Assembly: GCA_963516675.1 (NCBI GenBank)
Contig: CAUQBH010000002.1
Coordinates: 147,427-211,426, forward strand
Direction: 5' to 3'
Source: JABCPE02 sp963516675
GTDB lineage: Bacteria; Bacteroidota; Bacteroidia; Flavobacteriales; Weeksellaceae
DNA length: 64,000 nucleotides
Shown here: one piece after another, positions 34,760 to 43,190 of the stretch
How the letters are laid out: every line of letters starts with the position of its first letter
How positions within the stretch are numbered: the first letter of the stretch is position 1
Notes under the pieces: model-generated
Databases searched by the model: none
What the model was told of the DNA's origin: nothing
What the model saw: only the letters and a program-made list of their open reading frames with translations
Position numbers and translations under genes: made by a program

Positions 34760-34897
34760 CTTTGGTGTTTCTTGTTTTTTCATTGATTTAAATAAAAAAA
34801 CAGTCTCTCATATGGCACAATTCCTATGCCAAGAAATTTTCGCGACAAAAATGCATAAATATCTTTAAATTCAAATAAAAATTCCGAAATTTGTATT

Positions 34898-35812
34898 ATG
34901 GAGGTTGATAAAGTGCACATTCCCATAGTAGATATTCCGCTGGAAGGAGGAGTAAAATTGTCCGTCAAACGCGAGGATTTGGTTCATCCGCAGATTTCGG
35001 GTAATAAGTATTGGAAAATGTTTTATAATGTAAAGACATACCTTGCCCGAGAGGTGAAAAATCCTTTGATAATTACTTTTGGGGGGGCATATTCTAATCA
35101 TATCGCTGCGGCATCTGCTGTTGGAGAAAAATACAATATTAAAACTCTGGGCGTTATCCGTGGGGAGGAGTTGGAGAATAACAGGCAGGGAAATCTCACG
35201 CTGGAAGATGCACAGAGGAGAGGAATGGATTTTTTGTTCGTTACCAGAGAGGCATACAGAGACAAGGAAAAAATCACCAGAGACTTGCAGGAAAAATTTC
35301 CCGAGGCTCTTATTGTTCCCGAAGGCGGAACTAATGAACTGGCTGTGGAAGGGGTGAAACATATGCTGGATGAGCGGACAAAAGAATTTGATTATATTTG
35401 CACCGCGGTTGGGACAGGGGGAACCATTTCGGGCTTGTCCAAATTTGCAGAAGAACACCAGAAAATATTGGGGTTCAAGGTGGTGGATGACCCTACTTTG
35501 GAGGAAAGAATCCAAGAGCTGAGCGGAAGGAAGAATTTTACCCTCTTTGATGCTCATGATGGCAGATATGGAAAAATCATAGATGAAAATATTCAGTTTA
35601 TCAATGATTTTTATGAGCGGTATGATGTCCCTCTCGACCCGATATACACAGGGAAAATGATGAGAAATCTTATGAAACTGATACAGGAAGGATATTTCCC
35701 ACAGGGTAGCAGGATTTTAGCATTTCATACAGGAGGATTGCAGGGGATTTTAGGGGCAAATGAATGGTTAAAAAAGACAAAAAAAGAACTAATCAAAATA
35801 AAATTTAACTAA
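34898..35812 (+). CDS. D-cysteine desulfhydrase/ACC deaminase-family PLP enzyme
   Basis: Fold-type II PLP enzyme, 304 residues. The cofactor lysine is Lys37 in HPQISGNKYWK, the phosphate-binding glycine loop is AVGTGGTISG, and TFGGAYSNHIAAASA is the conserved substrate loop of this family. Members act on D-cysteine or 1-aminocyclopropane-1-carboxylate; residues that separate the two cannot be judged here, and desulfhydrase is more common in non-plant-associated bacteria. The N-terminus lies just 4 nt after a weak GAAATTTG promoter-like element. A glucosaminidase gene follows 2 nt after the stop, so they share a transcript. Confidence 0.9.
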   Translation: MEVDKVHIPIVDIPLEGGVKLSVKREDLVHPQISGNKYWKMFYNVKTYLAREVKNPLIITFGGAYSNHIAAASAVGEKYNIKTLGVIRGEELENNRQGNLTLEDAQRRGMDFLFVTREAYRDKEKITRDLQEKFPEALIVPEGGTNELAVEGVKHMLDERTKEFDYICTAVGTGGTISGLSKFAEEHQKILGFKVVDDPTLEERIQELSGRKNFTLFDAHDGRYGKIIDENIQFINDFYERYDVPLDPIYTGKMMRNLMKLIQEGYFPQGSRILAFHTGGLQGILGANEWLKKTKKELIKIKFN

Positions 35813-35814
35813 AA

Positions 35815-36963
35815 ATGAAAAAATTATTGTGTTTATTATCAGTAGCAGGTTTAGGGCTGTTTTCTCACGCTCAGGATTGGAAAACAGATGACCAATACAT
35901 CCAGAATTTCGCTAAATATGCAGTGGAAGAGATGGAGCTGTATAAAATTCCAGCAAGTATCAAACTTGCACAGGGGATTTTGGAAACAGGAGGAGGACAG
36001 AGCCGTTTGGCAAAAGAAGGGAAAAACCACTTTGGGATAAAATGTAAGGAAAACTGGACAGGAAAAACAATGAAACACACAGATGATGCACCAAATGAGT
36101 GTTTCCGTGTGTATGATGACCCAAGGGAATCTTACAGAGACCATTCTTTGTTTTTGACAACGAGAAAGTATTATGTAGGACTTTTTAAATTGGATATCAA
36201 AGATTACAAAGGCTGGGCGTATGGGCTTAAAAAGGCTGGATATGCTACCAATCCTAGATATGCGCAGATTCTGATAAACAGAATAGAAAAATACAGACTG
36301 CATGAATTTGATAATATAAAATCTCATGAAGTTTCTGCAAAACTGAAAGAATTGTATCCAGAGTATAAATCTGAAAATCAAGAAATTAGAAATCAAGAGC
36401 CAGTTAAGGAAAAATCCACAAAAGAGGAAGTGAGAACTGAGCCTGTACTGCGCGAAGAAAAAGTAAAAGAACCTGTAGTTCAAAAGCCAGAAACAAAACA
36501 GGAAACAGAAATATCTAAGCCAGAAGTAGAATCTGGTAAAAAAAAAGAACCAGAGCTACACAAGTACGAAGAAGGAAGGCTCACAGAAGAAGCCGTTCTG
36601 CATAGTCTAAACGAGAGGAATCATCCTAATTCAAATCTGAAATATGTGGTTTTGGGAGGAGATATCTCTCTTTCTGCTTTGGCGAAAAAATATAATCTTA
36701 GAGTGAGCGACCTGAAAGATTATAATGATTTAAAAACATCTGATTTGAAAAAAAATCAGATTGTTTTTTTAGAGCCTAAAAAATCTTATGGAAGTCAAGA
36801 AACACATACCGTTAGAAAAGGCGAAAAGATGTATGATATTTCCCAGAAATATGGGATAAAACTAAAGTATTTGTATCTAAAAAATAGAATGGAGGAGGAA
36901 CAAGAACCAAAAGAGGGACAGGTGCTTTACCTTCAAAATAAAAAGCCAATAAGGGAGAGATAA
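35815..36963 (+). CDS. secreted glucosaminidase with two LysM domains
   Basis: Peptidoglycan hydrolase. Signal peptide (MKKLLCLLSVAGLGLFSHAQ, cleavage near residue 19), then a GH73/FlgJ-type glucosaminidase domain (about 25-165) with the catalytic glutamate E57 in QGILETGGGQS and the NHFGIKC segment, a Lys/Glu/Pro-rich linker (about 180-260), and two LysM peptidoglycan-binding repeats (about 275-325 and 330-380, starting YVVLGGDIS and HTVRKGEKM). The length of 382 aa fits this architecture. It lies 2 nt after the PLP enzyme and ends in a hairpin that serves as terminator. Likely role: cell-wall turnover or septum cleavage. Confidence 0.93.
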   Translation: MKKLLCLLSVAGLGLFSHAQDWKTDDQYIQNFAKYAVEEMELYKIPASIKLAQGILETGGGQSRLAKEGKNHFGIKCKENWTGKTMKHTDDAPNECFRVYDDPRESYRDHSLFLTTRKYYVGLFKLDIKDYKGWAYGLKKAGYATNPRYAQILINRIEKYRLHEFDNIKSHEVSAKLKELYPEYKSENQEIRNQEPVKEKSTKEEVRTEPVLREEKVKEPVVQKPETKQETEISKPEVESGKKKEPELHKYEEGRLTEEAVLHSLNERNHPNSNLKYVVLGGDISLSALAKKYNLRVSDLKDYNDLKTSDLKKNQIVFLEPKKSYGSQETHTVRKGEKMYDISQKYGIKLKYLYLKNRMEEEQEPKEGQVLYLQNKKPIRER

Positions 36964-36981
36964 TGTTCTCCCTCTTTTTTT
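36951..36981. terminator. terminator overlapping the glucosaminidase stop codon
   Basis: AGGGAGA, GATAATG loop, TCTCCCT then a T7 tract. The hairpin includes the stop codon of the glucosaminidase gene. It also lies directly past the queE stop on the other strand, although the A-tract on that side is short. Confidence 0.75.
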
Positions 36982-37618
36982 ATGGAATGTTCAGATATTT
37001 GTGCGTTTGTACGGAAGCTATCCATTTAGGATTTTGTAGAATGTAATCTGTTATTTTTGGATAGTTTTGCTCCCTTTTGCTCCATTCAGACTGCAGGTAT
37101 AGTTTGCATTTTTCTGATACTTTGGCAGCTTGTTCTTCAGCGAATTTGAAATCGTGATTGTTGAAAATAACCACTTTCAGCTCATCAGCCATTTGATAAA
37201 TTTCTTCTTTTGGAAGTTTTACTTTCTTGGGCGAAAGAGTAATCCAGTCAATATGTCCTCTTAGATTGTGCGAGCCAGAGGTTTCCACATGAATCGTACA
37301 GCCTAATTCTTTTAGTTTTTTTGTTAAAATATTCAAATCCCACATCAGAGGCTCGCCGCCTGTGATGATTATAGTTTTGCAGTGTTTAGCCGCTATGGCA
37401 GCGATTTCTTCTGCATCCATTAACGGATGAAGTGTGGCATCCCAGCTTTCTTTGACATCACACCAGTGGCATCCTACATCACAGCCGCCTAAACGAATGA
37501 AGTAAGCCGCCCTGCCAGAGTGGGCGCCTTCACCTTGAATAGTATAAAAATGCTCCATAACAGGGAGCATTTTACCTTGATTTAATAATATTTTTTGTTC
37601 ACTACTAAAATCTGACAT
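36980..37618 (-). CDS. queE: 7-carboxy-7-deazaguanine synthase
   Basis: Radical SAM enzyme of the queuosine pathway, converting 6-carboxy-tetrahydropterin to 7-carboxy-7-deazaguanine. The 4Fe-4S cysteines are Cys46, Cys50 and Cys53 in RLGGCDVGCHWCDV, preceded by the family segment MEHFYTIQGEGAHSG. ITGGEPLMWD is the glycine-rich SAM-binding motif. The length (212 aa) is typical. It is the last gene of an asnS-hypothetical-rpoN-folD-queE string and is separated from folD by 10 nt. Other queuosine genes are not in the window. Confidence 0.95.
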   Translation of the reverse strand: MSDFSSEQKILLNQGKMLPVMEHFYTIQGEGAHSGRAAYFIRLGGCDVGCHWCDVKESWDATLHPLMDAEEIAAIAAKHCKTIIITGGEPLMWDLNILTKKLKELGCTIHVETSGSHNLRGHIDWITLSPKKVKLPKEEIYQMADELKVVIFNNHDFKFAEEQAAKVSEKCKLYLQSEWSKREQNYPKITDYILQNPKWIASVQTHKYLNIP

Positions 37619-37628
37619 TTTTCACTCA

Positions 37629-38492
37629 CTATTTTTTATAAGCTAAAAGCGTATTTTTCATCAGCATGGCTCTAGTCATAGGGCCTACGCCACCAGGAAC
37701 AGGCGTTATAAAACTTGCCTTCTTTTCGCATGCTTCAAAATCTACATCTCCTACTAAATGATAACCTCTCTCGCTGTCATCATTCACTCTGGTAATTCCT
37801 ACATCTATAACCACGGCGCCTTCTTTTATCATATCTTCTTTTAGATAATTAGGAATACCTAATGCTACGATGACAATGTCTGCCTTTTGGGTATATTCTT
37901 CGATATTAGGCGTATGGCTGTGGATGAGCGTTACTGTGGCATCAGTTCCTTTGGCACTCATCAGAATACTCATAGGACGGCCAACGATTCTGCTTCGGCC
38001 GATAACTACGCATTTTTTTCCTTTGGTGTCAATGTTATATCTCTCCAAAAGCTGCATAATCCCAAATGGAGTAGCAGGCAGAAGAGAGTCCATTTCTAAA
38101 GCCATTTTCCCAAAGTTTTCTGGGTGGAAGCCATCCACATCCTTTTTAGGGTCGATAGCCATGATGATTTTTTCTTGGTCTATACCTTTGGGAAGAGGAA
38201 GCTGCACGATGAATCCATCTATTTCCTCGTTCTCGTTTAGTTTTTTTATTTCTTCTAAAAGTTCATTTTCACAAATTGTGTCAGGGAATTTTAGCAATGA
38301 TGAGGTAAATCCCACTTCTTTACAATCCTTGACTTTGCTATTTACATAGGCTTTGCTGGCTCCATTTTCTCCTACCAGTATAGCTGCCAGGTGAGGTGCT
38401 TTTTTGCCGCTCTGTACTATTTTCGTAACTTCTTCTTTTATCTCTTGTTTTATTTTCTGAGAAACATTCAGTCCATCTAAAATTTCAGCCAT
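37629..38492 (-). CDS. folD: methylenetetrahydrofolate dehydrogenase/cyclohydrolase
   Basis: Bifunctional cytoplasmic enzyme of one-carbon metabolism, interconverting 5,10-methylene-THF and 10-formyl-THF. The N-terminal half has the catalytic YVNSKVKDC (Tyr and Lys of the YxxxK motif) and DGFIVQLPLPKGID. The C-terminal half has the NADP-binding VIGRSRIVGRPM and PVPGGVGPMTRAMLM. The length (287 aa) is normal. It precedes queE by 10 nt and follows rpoN by 15 nt on the same strand. Confidence 0.97.
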   Translation of the reverse strand: MAEILDGLNVSQKIKQEIKEEVTKIVQSGKKAPHLAAILVGENGASKAYVNSKVKDCKEVGFTSSLLKFPDTICENELLEEIKKLNENEEIDGFIVQLPLPKGIDQEKIIMAIDPKKDVDGFHPENFGKMALEMDSLLPATPFGIMQLLERYNIDTKGKKCVVIGRSRIVGRPMSILMSAKGTDATVTLIHSHTPNIEEYTQKADIVIVALGIPNYLKEDMIKEGAVVIDVGITRVNDDSERGYHLVGDVDFEACEKKASFITPVPGGVGPMTRAMLMKNTLLAYKK

Positions 38493-38507
38493 AATATTAT
38501 TAGTTTT

Positions 38508-39968
38508 TTAAAGTTCTTTTCGTAGTCTTGCCACTGGAATGTTGAGCTGTTCTCTGTATTTAGCAATTGTTCTTCGGGCGATATTGTACCCTTTTTCTTT
38601 CAGTGCAGTAACCAGCGCATCATCCGTGAGAGGCTTCTTTTTGTTCTCCTTGTCGATGATTTCCTGCAGATGGTTTTTGATTTCTTTTGTGGAAACTTCT
38701 TCTCCTTCATCATTGGTCAAACTATCTGAGAAAAGATTTTTTAGATAAACTATTCCATGCGGTGTGTCAGCATATTTGCTCTTAACCACCCTAGAAATAG
38801 TAGAAATATCAAATCCTGTGATGTCAGAAATATCTTTCAGAATCATAGGTTTGATGTTTTTTTCGTCCCCTGTGATGAAATATTCTTTCTGCATCTTAGC
38901 GATGGCTGTAATGGTCTGTATCAGAGTGTTTTGTCTTTGATTAACAGCATCAATGTACCATTTTGCGGCATCTAATTTTTGTTTAATGAAAAGAGCCGCC
39001 TGCTTGTGTTCAGGAGAGCTTTTATCGTTAGAATATGTTTCTAAAATTTCTTTGTACTCATTGGAAACCCTCAATGTAGGAGCGTTTTTATTGTTAAGCA
39101 TCGGAATTACCTCATTGTCCTTTACCTGAATGATAAAATCAGGAATGATTTCTTGATTGATGGTAATTGTCTGTGTATCAAAGTTTCCGCCCACTTTTGG
39201 TGAAAGTTTTGCAATCTCTTCTAATACATCTTTCAGCTGTTCCTCATCGATATTATACCGCTGGATAATTTTAGAATAATGCTTGTTGCTCAGTGCATCA
39301 AACTGGTTTTTCAGTATGCTGGCAGCAATGCTTACATTGGGATTGTCACTTACTTTTTTCTCTATTTGTAGAAGGAGACATTCTTGTAAGTTTCTAGCGC
39401 CCACGCCCGCTGGTTCTAGTTTTTGGATATAGTTTTCTAAAATGTATTCCAGTTTAGGAATATCGGTATAAATCCCCTGTGAGAAAGCCAAATCATCCAC
39501 GATGGATTTCAGATCTCTACGAAGATACCCGTCATTATCAAGGTTTCCTATGAGATATTCGGCTATTTTTAGCTCTTCATCAGAAATATTACTAAGTCTA
39601 ATCTGCTCCAAAAGATACTCATAAATGGTCTGTCCCTCTGTCAACAAACTCTCGTTATCAAATTCCTCATCATCAGGCGAGTAGTTGCTGGATGCTGTTT
39701 TGTAGCTGGGCTCATCATCATACAGATATTCATCAACATTGAAATCCGTTTCTATGCTCTCCGTTCCCTCGCTTTCGTAGTCGTTTCCTAAATTGTCATA
39801 ATCCTCTTCCTTATCATCTGTTACTTTTTCCAAAGCAGGATTTTCCTCTAACTCACGCTCCAGCTCCTCCTCAAATTCCAGCGTATGAAGCTGAATCAAC
39901 TTCATTAACTGAATCTGCTGTGGAGCGAGTTTTTGACCAAGTTTAAGTTGTAAATTTTGTTTGAGCAT
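38508..39968 (-). CDS. rpoN: RNA polymerase sigma-54 factor
   Basis: Alternative sigma factor that needs an AAA+ activator. Region I at the N-terminus is Gln/Leu-rich (LQLKLGQKLAPQQIQLMKLIQL), followed by a long acidic region II (about residues 45-120), the core-binding domain (about 130-310), and the C-terminal DNA-binding part with the RpoN box ARRTIAKYREQLNI. The length (486 aa) is typical for Bacteroidota. It is 29 nt after the small hypothetical gene and 15 nt before folD. No sigma-54 activator is present in the window. Confidence 0.96.
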   Translation of the reverse strand: MLKQNLQLKLGQKLAPQQIQLMKLIQLHTLEFEEELERELEENPALEKVTDDKEEDYDNLGNDYESEGTESIETDFNVDEYLYDDEPSYKTASSNYSPDDEEFDNESLLTEGQTIYEYLLEQIRLSNISDEELKIAEYLIGNLDNDGYLRRDLKSIVDDLAFSQGIYTDIPKLEYILENYIQKLEPAGVGARNLQECLLLQIEKKVSDNPNVSIAASILKNQFDALSNKHYSKIIQRYNIDEEQLKDVLEEIAKLSPKVGGNFDTQTITINQEIIPDFIIQVKDNEVIPMLNNKNAPTLRVSNEYKEILETYSNDKSSPEHKQAALFIKQKLDAAKWYIDAVNQRQNTLIQTITAIAKMQKEYFITGDEKNIKPMILKDISDITGFDISTISRVVKSKYADTPHGIVYLKNLFSDSLTNDEGEEVSTKEIKNHLQEIIDKENKKKPLTDDALVTALKEKGYNIARRTIAKYREQLNIPVARLRKEL

Positions 39969-39997
39969 ATCAGTTTTAGCTTATTAGTTTTAGGAGG

Positions 39998-40477
39998 TTA
40001 TCCATTGATTCCTCCCATTTCTATCTGGTAGTTCTCATCTATTTCTATATTGGCTAAATGGTCAAAGAAATAATTTGGCTCTGCATCTAAATCAAAGCTA
40101 CAGCTAATCTCTTCACTATCAATATAAAAATTAAGAGAACGAACGCCGATAGCCTCTTTAAATTCTTTTTCAGAAATTGTTCTATCAAGGCTGAATTCAT
40201 CAAAATATTCAGCAATTCCTTTTTTGGCTATTTCTTCTGAAATCCAGTCATTCAGTCCTTCAAAAATAGATTCTTCTTTAATGAAAGTATCTAAAATCAA
40301 ATCCTTATGGCTTTCTATCCACTGGATTTTTTCCGCTATTTTCTGAAAATATTTTTTTTGTTCTTCTTTGGTTGCTTCTAGTTCTTCATCAAATTCAATA
40401 TAAATTTCTGTATCAAATTTGTTCCAAATTTTAGCAACAGCTTCGAAGTCAGGATAGTCTCTATAAGTTATTTTCAT
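39998..40477 (-). CDS. hypothetical acidic cytoplasmic protein
   Basis: Unrecognised 159-residue protein, strongly acidic, with no signal peptide or membrane segment. The N-terminal half is helical (EATKEEQKKYFQKIAEKIQW), and the C-terminal half has beta segments (LNFYIDSEEISCSFDLD). The order of elements vaguely recalls DUF2262-like proteins, but I would not assign it. It lies 5 nt after asnS and 29 nt before rpoN, so it is co-transcribed with them. Nothing in the sequence suggests a catalytic role. Confidence 0.7.
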   Translation of the reverse strand: MKITYRDYPDFEAVAKIWNKFDTEIYIEFDEELEATKEEQKKYFQKIAEKIQWIESHKDLILDTFIKEESIFEGLNDWISEEIAKKGIAEYFDEFSLDRTISEKEFKEAIGVRSLNFYIDSEEISCSFDLDAEPNYFFDHLANIEIDENYQIEMGGING

Positions 40478-40482
40478 AATTC

Positions 40483-41931
40483 TTAAAACTCTGCGTTTCT
40501 TGGTGTTCTTGGGAAAGGAATCACATCACGGATGTTGGTCATTCCTGTTACGAATAATACCAATCTCTCTAGTCCAAGCCCGAAACCAGCATGAGGCACA
40601 GAACCAAATTTTCTAGTATCCAGATACCACCATAGTTCTTCTTCATCCACATTCATATCTTTCATTTTTTGAACAAGAACATCTAGTTTTTCTTCTCTCT
40701 GAGAACCACCGATGATTTCACCGATTCCAGGGAAAAGAACATCCATAGCCGCAACGGTCTTTTGGTCATCATTCAGCTTCATATAAAACGCCTTGATGTC
40801 CTTCGGATAGTTGAATAAAACCACAGGGCTTTCGAAGTGTTTTTCCACCAAATAGCGCTCGTGCTCAGATTGTAAGTCTGCTCCCCAAGCCTCTATTGGG
40901 AATTGGAATTTACCTTTTTTATTTTCTTTAGAGTTAAGCAAAATCTCGATAGCCTCAGTGTAGCTCAGCCTTACGAAACGCTTTTTCACTACATTTTGAA
41001 GTTTTTCTATCAGTCCTTCTGCTGCTCTTTCTTTTTCAGGTTTTTGTTTTTGTTCCTCTGCAAATCTCTTGTCTAAAAGTTCTAAATCATCTTTGCAGTT
41101 GTCTAATACATAGTTGATTACATATTTCAAGAAATCTTCTGCTAGGTCTATGTTGTCTTCCAAGTTGTTAAATGCCACTTCTGGCTCCACCATCCAGAAT
41201 TCCGCAAGGTGTCTGGTTGTATTAGAGTTTTCTGCACGGAAAGTAGGCCCAAAGGTATAAACTCTTCCTAGTCCCATCACTGCAGTTTCCACATTTAGCT
41301 GCCCAGAAACCGTAAGGGAAGTTTTCTTACCGAAGAAATCTTGGTCGTAGTCTACATTTCCATCTTCTGTTTTTGGAACATTATTGAGGTCAAAGTTCGT
41401 AACCTTGAACATTTCTCCTGCTCCCTCAGCATCAGCTCCTGTGATTAGAGGAGTGTGGATGTAGAAGAATTGATTTTGGTTAAAGAACTGATGAATCGCA
41501 AAACTCACAGCGTGGCGAATTCTAAACACAGCTCCGAAAAGATTAGTTCTAAATCTCAAATGAGCCTGTTCTCTCAGTAATTCTAAAGAGTGTTTTTTAG
41601 GCTGAAGAACCGTTTTTTCTAGTTCATCAGTGAAATTATCTCCTAAAATTTCTATTTTCTTTGCTAAAACTTCTATGTTTTGTCCTGCTCCTTGGCTTTC
41701 TACGATTTCTCCGGTTACTTTCAGAGAGGACGCTGTATGGATTTTTTTGATAATTTCTTCATCAAATTTTTCAAAATCCACTACAATCTGGATGTTATTC
41801 GCTGTAGAACCGTCGCTCAGCGCGATGAATCTATTAGAACGAAAAGCTCTTACCCAGCCTTGGATACAGATGTCGTGGTGAATATGTTTTGTGTAATTAT
41901 CAAGAATTTCTTTAATCGTTAATCGTTTCAT
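40483..41931 (-). CDS. asnS: asparaginyl-tRNA synthetase
   Basis: Class IIb aminoacyl-tRNA synthetase, 482 residues. An N-terminal OB-fold anticodon-binding domain (about 15-110, starting ICIQGWVRAFRSNRF) is followed by the class II core with motif 2 (GPTFRAENSNTTRHLAEFWMVEPE) split around the loop and motif 3 GFGLGLERLVLFV near the C-terminus. The AsnRS-type insertion is present between motifs 2 and 3. It is the first gene of a five-gene minus-strand string down to queE and has a TATCTTTG promoter 22 nt upstream. Direct charging of asparagine is thus likely. Confidence 0.97.
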   Translation of the reverse strand: MKRLTIKEILDNYTKHIHHDICIQGWVRAFRSNRFIALSDGSTANNIQIVVDFEKFDEEIIKKIHTASSLKVTGEIVESQGAGQNIEVLAKKIEILGDNFTDELEKTVLQPKKHSLELLREQAHLRFRTNLFGAVFRIRHAVSFAIHQFFNQNQFFYIHTPLITGADAEGAGEMFKVTNFDLNNVPKTEDGNVDYDQDFFGKKTSLTVSGQLNVETAVMGLGRVYTFGPTFRAENSNTTRHLAEFWMVEPEVAFNNLEDNIDLAEDFLKYVINYVLDNCKDDLELLDKRFAEEQKQKPEKERAAEGLIEKLQNVVKKRFVRLSYTEAIEILLNSKENKKGKFQFPIEAWGADLQSEHERYLVEKHFESPVVLFNYPKDIKAFYMKLNDDQKTVAAMDVLFPGIGEIIGGSQREEKLDVLVQKMKDMNVDEEELWWYLDTRKFGSVPHAGFGLGLERLVLFVTGMTNIRDVIPFPRTPRNAEF

Positions 41932-41952
41932 AGGATGATATTATTAAGACAG

Positions 41953-41960
41953 CAAAGATA
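41953..41960 (-). promoter_or_regulatory. -7 box of the asnS operon
   Basis: TATCTTTG on the minus strand, matching TAnnTTTG, 21 nt before the asnS ATG. No TTTG -33 box is evident, as the position falls near the hup terminator. Confidence 0.6.
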
Positions 41961-41978
41961 AAATAAAAAGATGGAAAT

Positions 41979-42015
41979 AAAAAACCGCTGTAAATCTACA
42001 ACGGTTTTTATTTTA
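41979..42015 (-). terminator. terminator after hup
   Basis: AAAAACCG-C-TGTA, loop AATC, TACA-A-CGGTTTTTA with one internal mismatch; A and T tracts flank the stem. It lies directly after the hup stop and before the asnS promoter. Confidence 0.75.
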
Positions 42016-42027
42016 ATTGAAAGTCAA

Positions 42028-42318
42028 TTATTTTTTCTTAGCACCTGCTACTGCGTCAGCTAGCTCAGCACCTGGCTTGAATTTAGCAACTTTTTTAGCA
42101 GCGATTTTGATTGGTTGTTTAGTAGCTGGGTTGATACCAGTTCTTGCAGCTCTTTCTGTTACAGAAAAAGTTCCAAATCCTACTAATGCTACTTTACCAT
42201 CTTTCTTTTTAAGTGTGTTAGTAACATTTTCAATGAAAGATTCTAATGCCTTCTTAGCAGCCACTTTTGTGATTTCTGCATCCTTTGCGATTGCGTCGAT
42301 TAATTCAGACTTGTTCAT
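42028..42318 (-). CDS. hup: HU-family DNA-binding protein
   Basis: Small basic nucleoid protein of 96 residues, binding and bending DNA as a dimer. The full DNABII fold is visible: two N-terminal helices (NKSELIDAIAKDAEITKVAAK), then the VALVGFGTFSVTERAARTGINP beta-arm with the conserved proline of the intercalating tip, and the C-terminal IAAKKVAKFKPG helix, ending in a lysine tail. It is monocistronic, with a near-consensus promoter (TTTG, 19 nt, TATATTTG) and its own terminator, as expected for a highly expressed gene. Confidence 0.97.
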   Translation of the reverse strand: MNKSELIDAIAKDAEITKVAAKKALESFIENVTNTLKKKDGKVALVGFGTFSVTERAARTGINPATKQPIKIAAKKVAKFKPGAELADAVAGAKKK

Positions 42319-42348
42319 AATAATGTTATTTTATAAATTTATGTTCAG

Positions 42349-42379
42349 CAAATATAAAATAAATAAAACAAAAACCAAA
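42349..42379 (-). promoter_or_regulatory. hup promoter
   Basis: On the minus strand TTTG (42379-42376), 19-nt spacer, TATATTTG (42356-42349). This is the complete Bacteroidota -33/-7 pair with canonical spacing, 30 nt before the hup ATG. Confidence 0.75.
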
Positions 42380-42436
42380 TTTTTTATAGCATAAAATGAG
42401 GTTTTTAGAAGATTTTAAGATAAATTTAATTGGTTT

Positions 42437-43120
42437 TTACTTTTTAGCTCCGAAAAATCCGTGATTTCCAAGAGGAATAATAGCCGCAACGATGAAAAGG
42501 TGGTTGTTCGGACTTGCGTGGTTTTTATGAGATTGGTAAATATAGAAGAACTGTGGGTTTAGCCAGTTGAAAAGCTTGATGTCCGCTCCTAAATACACTC
42601 TGTTTCTAGCAAAGTCTCCTTTTTTTAGGTCAATGAAAATTTCATCGTGAGCAAAGAAATTGACAGATTTATCAAAAATTTTCGCTCTGTATACGATGCC
42701 TAAACGCCCTCTATAAAAATCAAAGTCCTCTCCACCTACGATGAATCTATGTAAATATGTGTTTCGGTTTTGCAGAATCCATTTGTTTTGTTTGTCCAGA
42801 GGAAGAGAGAAAGTCAGCATCGCATTGATTTGGTGTTCTTTAGCTTCCTTGCTGTGCGCCTGAGGAGATTTTAGAAACACATAAAGAGGCATGAAGGAAA
42901 TGTATTTGTTGATTTTGATATTAGGCATCACCATTGCGATCTGTGTATGCTCTGGCGATGTGCTCACCCCGCCGTATACCGTGATGCTGTGTTCTTTCGG
43001 GATATTTATAGAAACTCCCGTGGTCAAGAAAGATTTTCTGGTGTCAGCATCTTGGGCTTTCATAGTATTGATACCGAAAAATGCTCCATATAATGCTGAA
43101 AGTAAAATTAACTTTTTCGT
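42437..43120 (-). CDS. DUF2490-type outer-membrane protein, probable ACG start
   Basis: Exported protein with a beta-rich body of alternating short strands (INAMLTFSLPL, FDFYRGRLGIVYRAKIF, NRVYLGADIKLF) and a probable signal peptide, so an outer-membrane barrel of the DUF2490 type is likely. The start is unusual. A TTG at 43150 lies inside the -7 box of the gene's own promoter and cannot be used; the first ATG (43063) would remove the signal peptide. The codon that gives the natural MKKLILLSAL-type leader is ACG at 43120-43118, one base from ATG. I annotate from there (227 aa). Confidence 0.65.
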   Translation of the reverse strand, partial: TKKLILLSALYGAFFGINTMKAQDADTRKSFLTTGVSINIPKEHSITVYGGVSTSPEHTQIAMVMPNIKINKYISFMPLYVFLKSPQAHSKEAKEHQINAMLTFSLPLDKQNKWILQNRNTYLHRFIVGGEDFDFYRGRLGIVYRAKIFDKSVNFFAHDEIFIDLKKGDFARNRVYLGADIKLFNWLNPQFFYIYQSHKNHASPNNHLFIVAAIIPLGNHGFFGAKK

Positions 43121-43147
43121 TAGGATAAAATTTAGAAAATGAGACAG

Positions 43148-43155
43148 CAAAGATA
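43148..43155 (-). promoter_or_regulatory. -7 box of the DUF2490 gene
   Basis: TATCTTTG on the minus strand, with a TTG 20 nt upstream as a -33-like element. It is divergent from the panD promoter, and the two share the 70-nt gap between the genes. Confidence 0.6.
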
Positions 43156-43178
43156 CTGATTGTTTAAAAAGAAATCAA

Positions 43179-43186
43179 TAATTTTG
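43179..43186 (+). promoter_or_regulatory. panD promoter, -7 box
   Basis: TAATTTTG matches TAnnTTTG and ends only 4 nt before the panD ATG, so transcription should begin at or next to the start codon. Confidence 0.6.
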
Positions 43187-43190
43187 CAGT

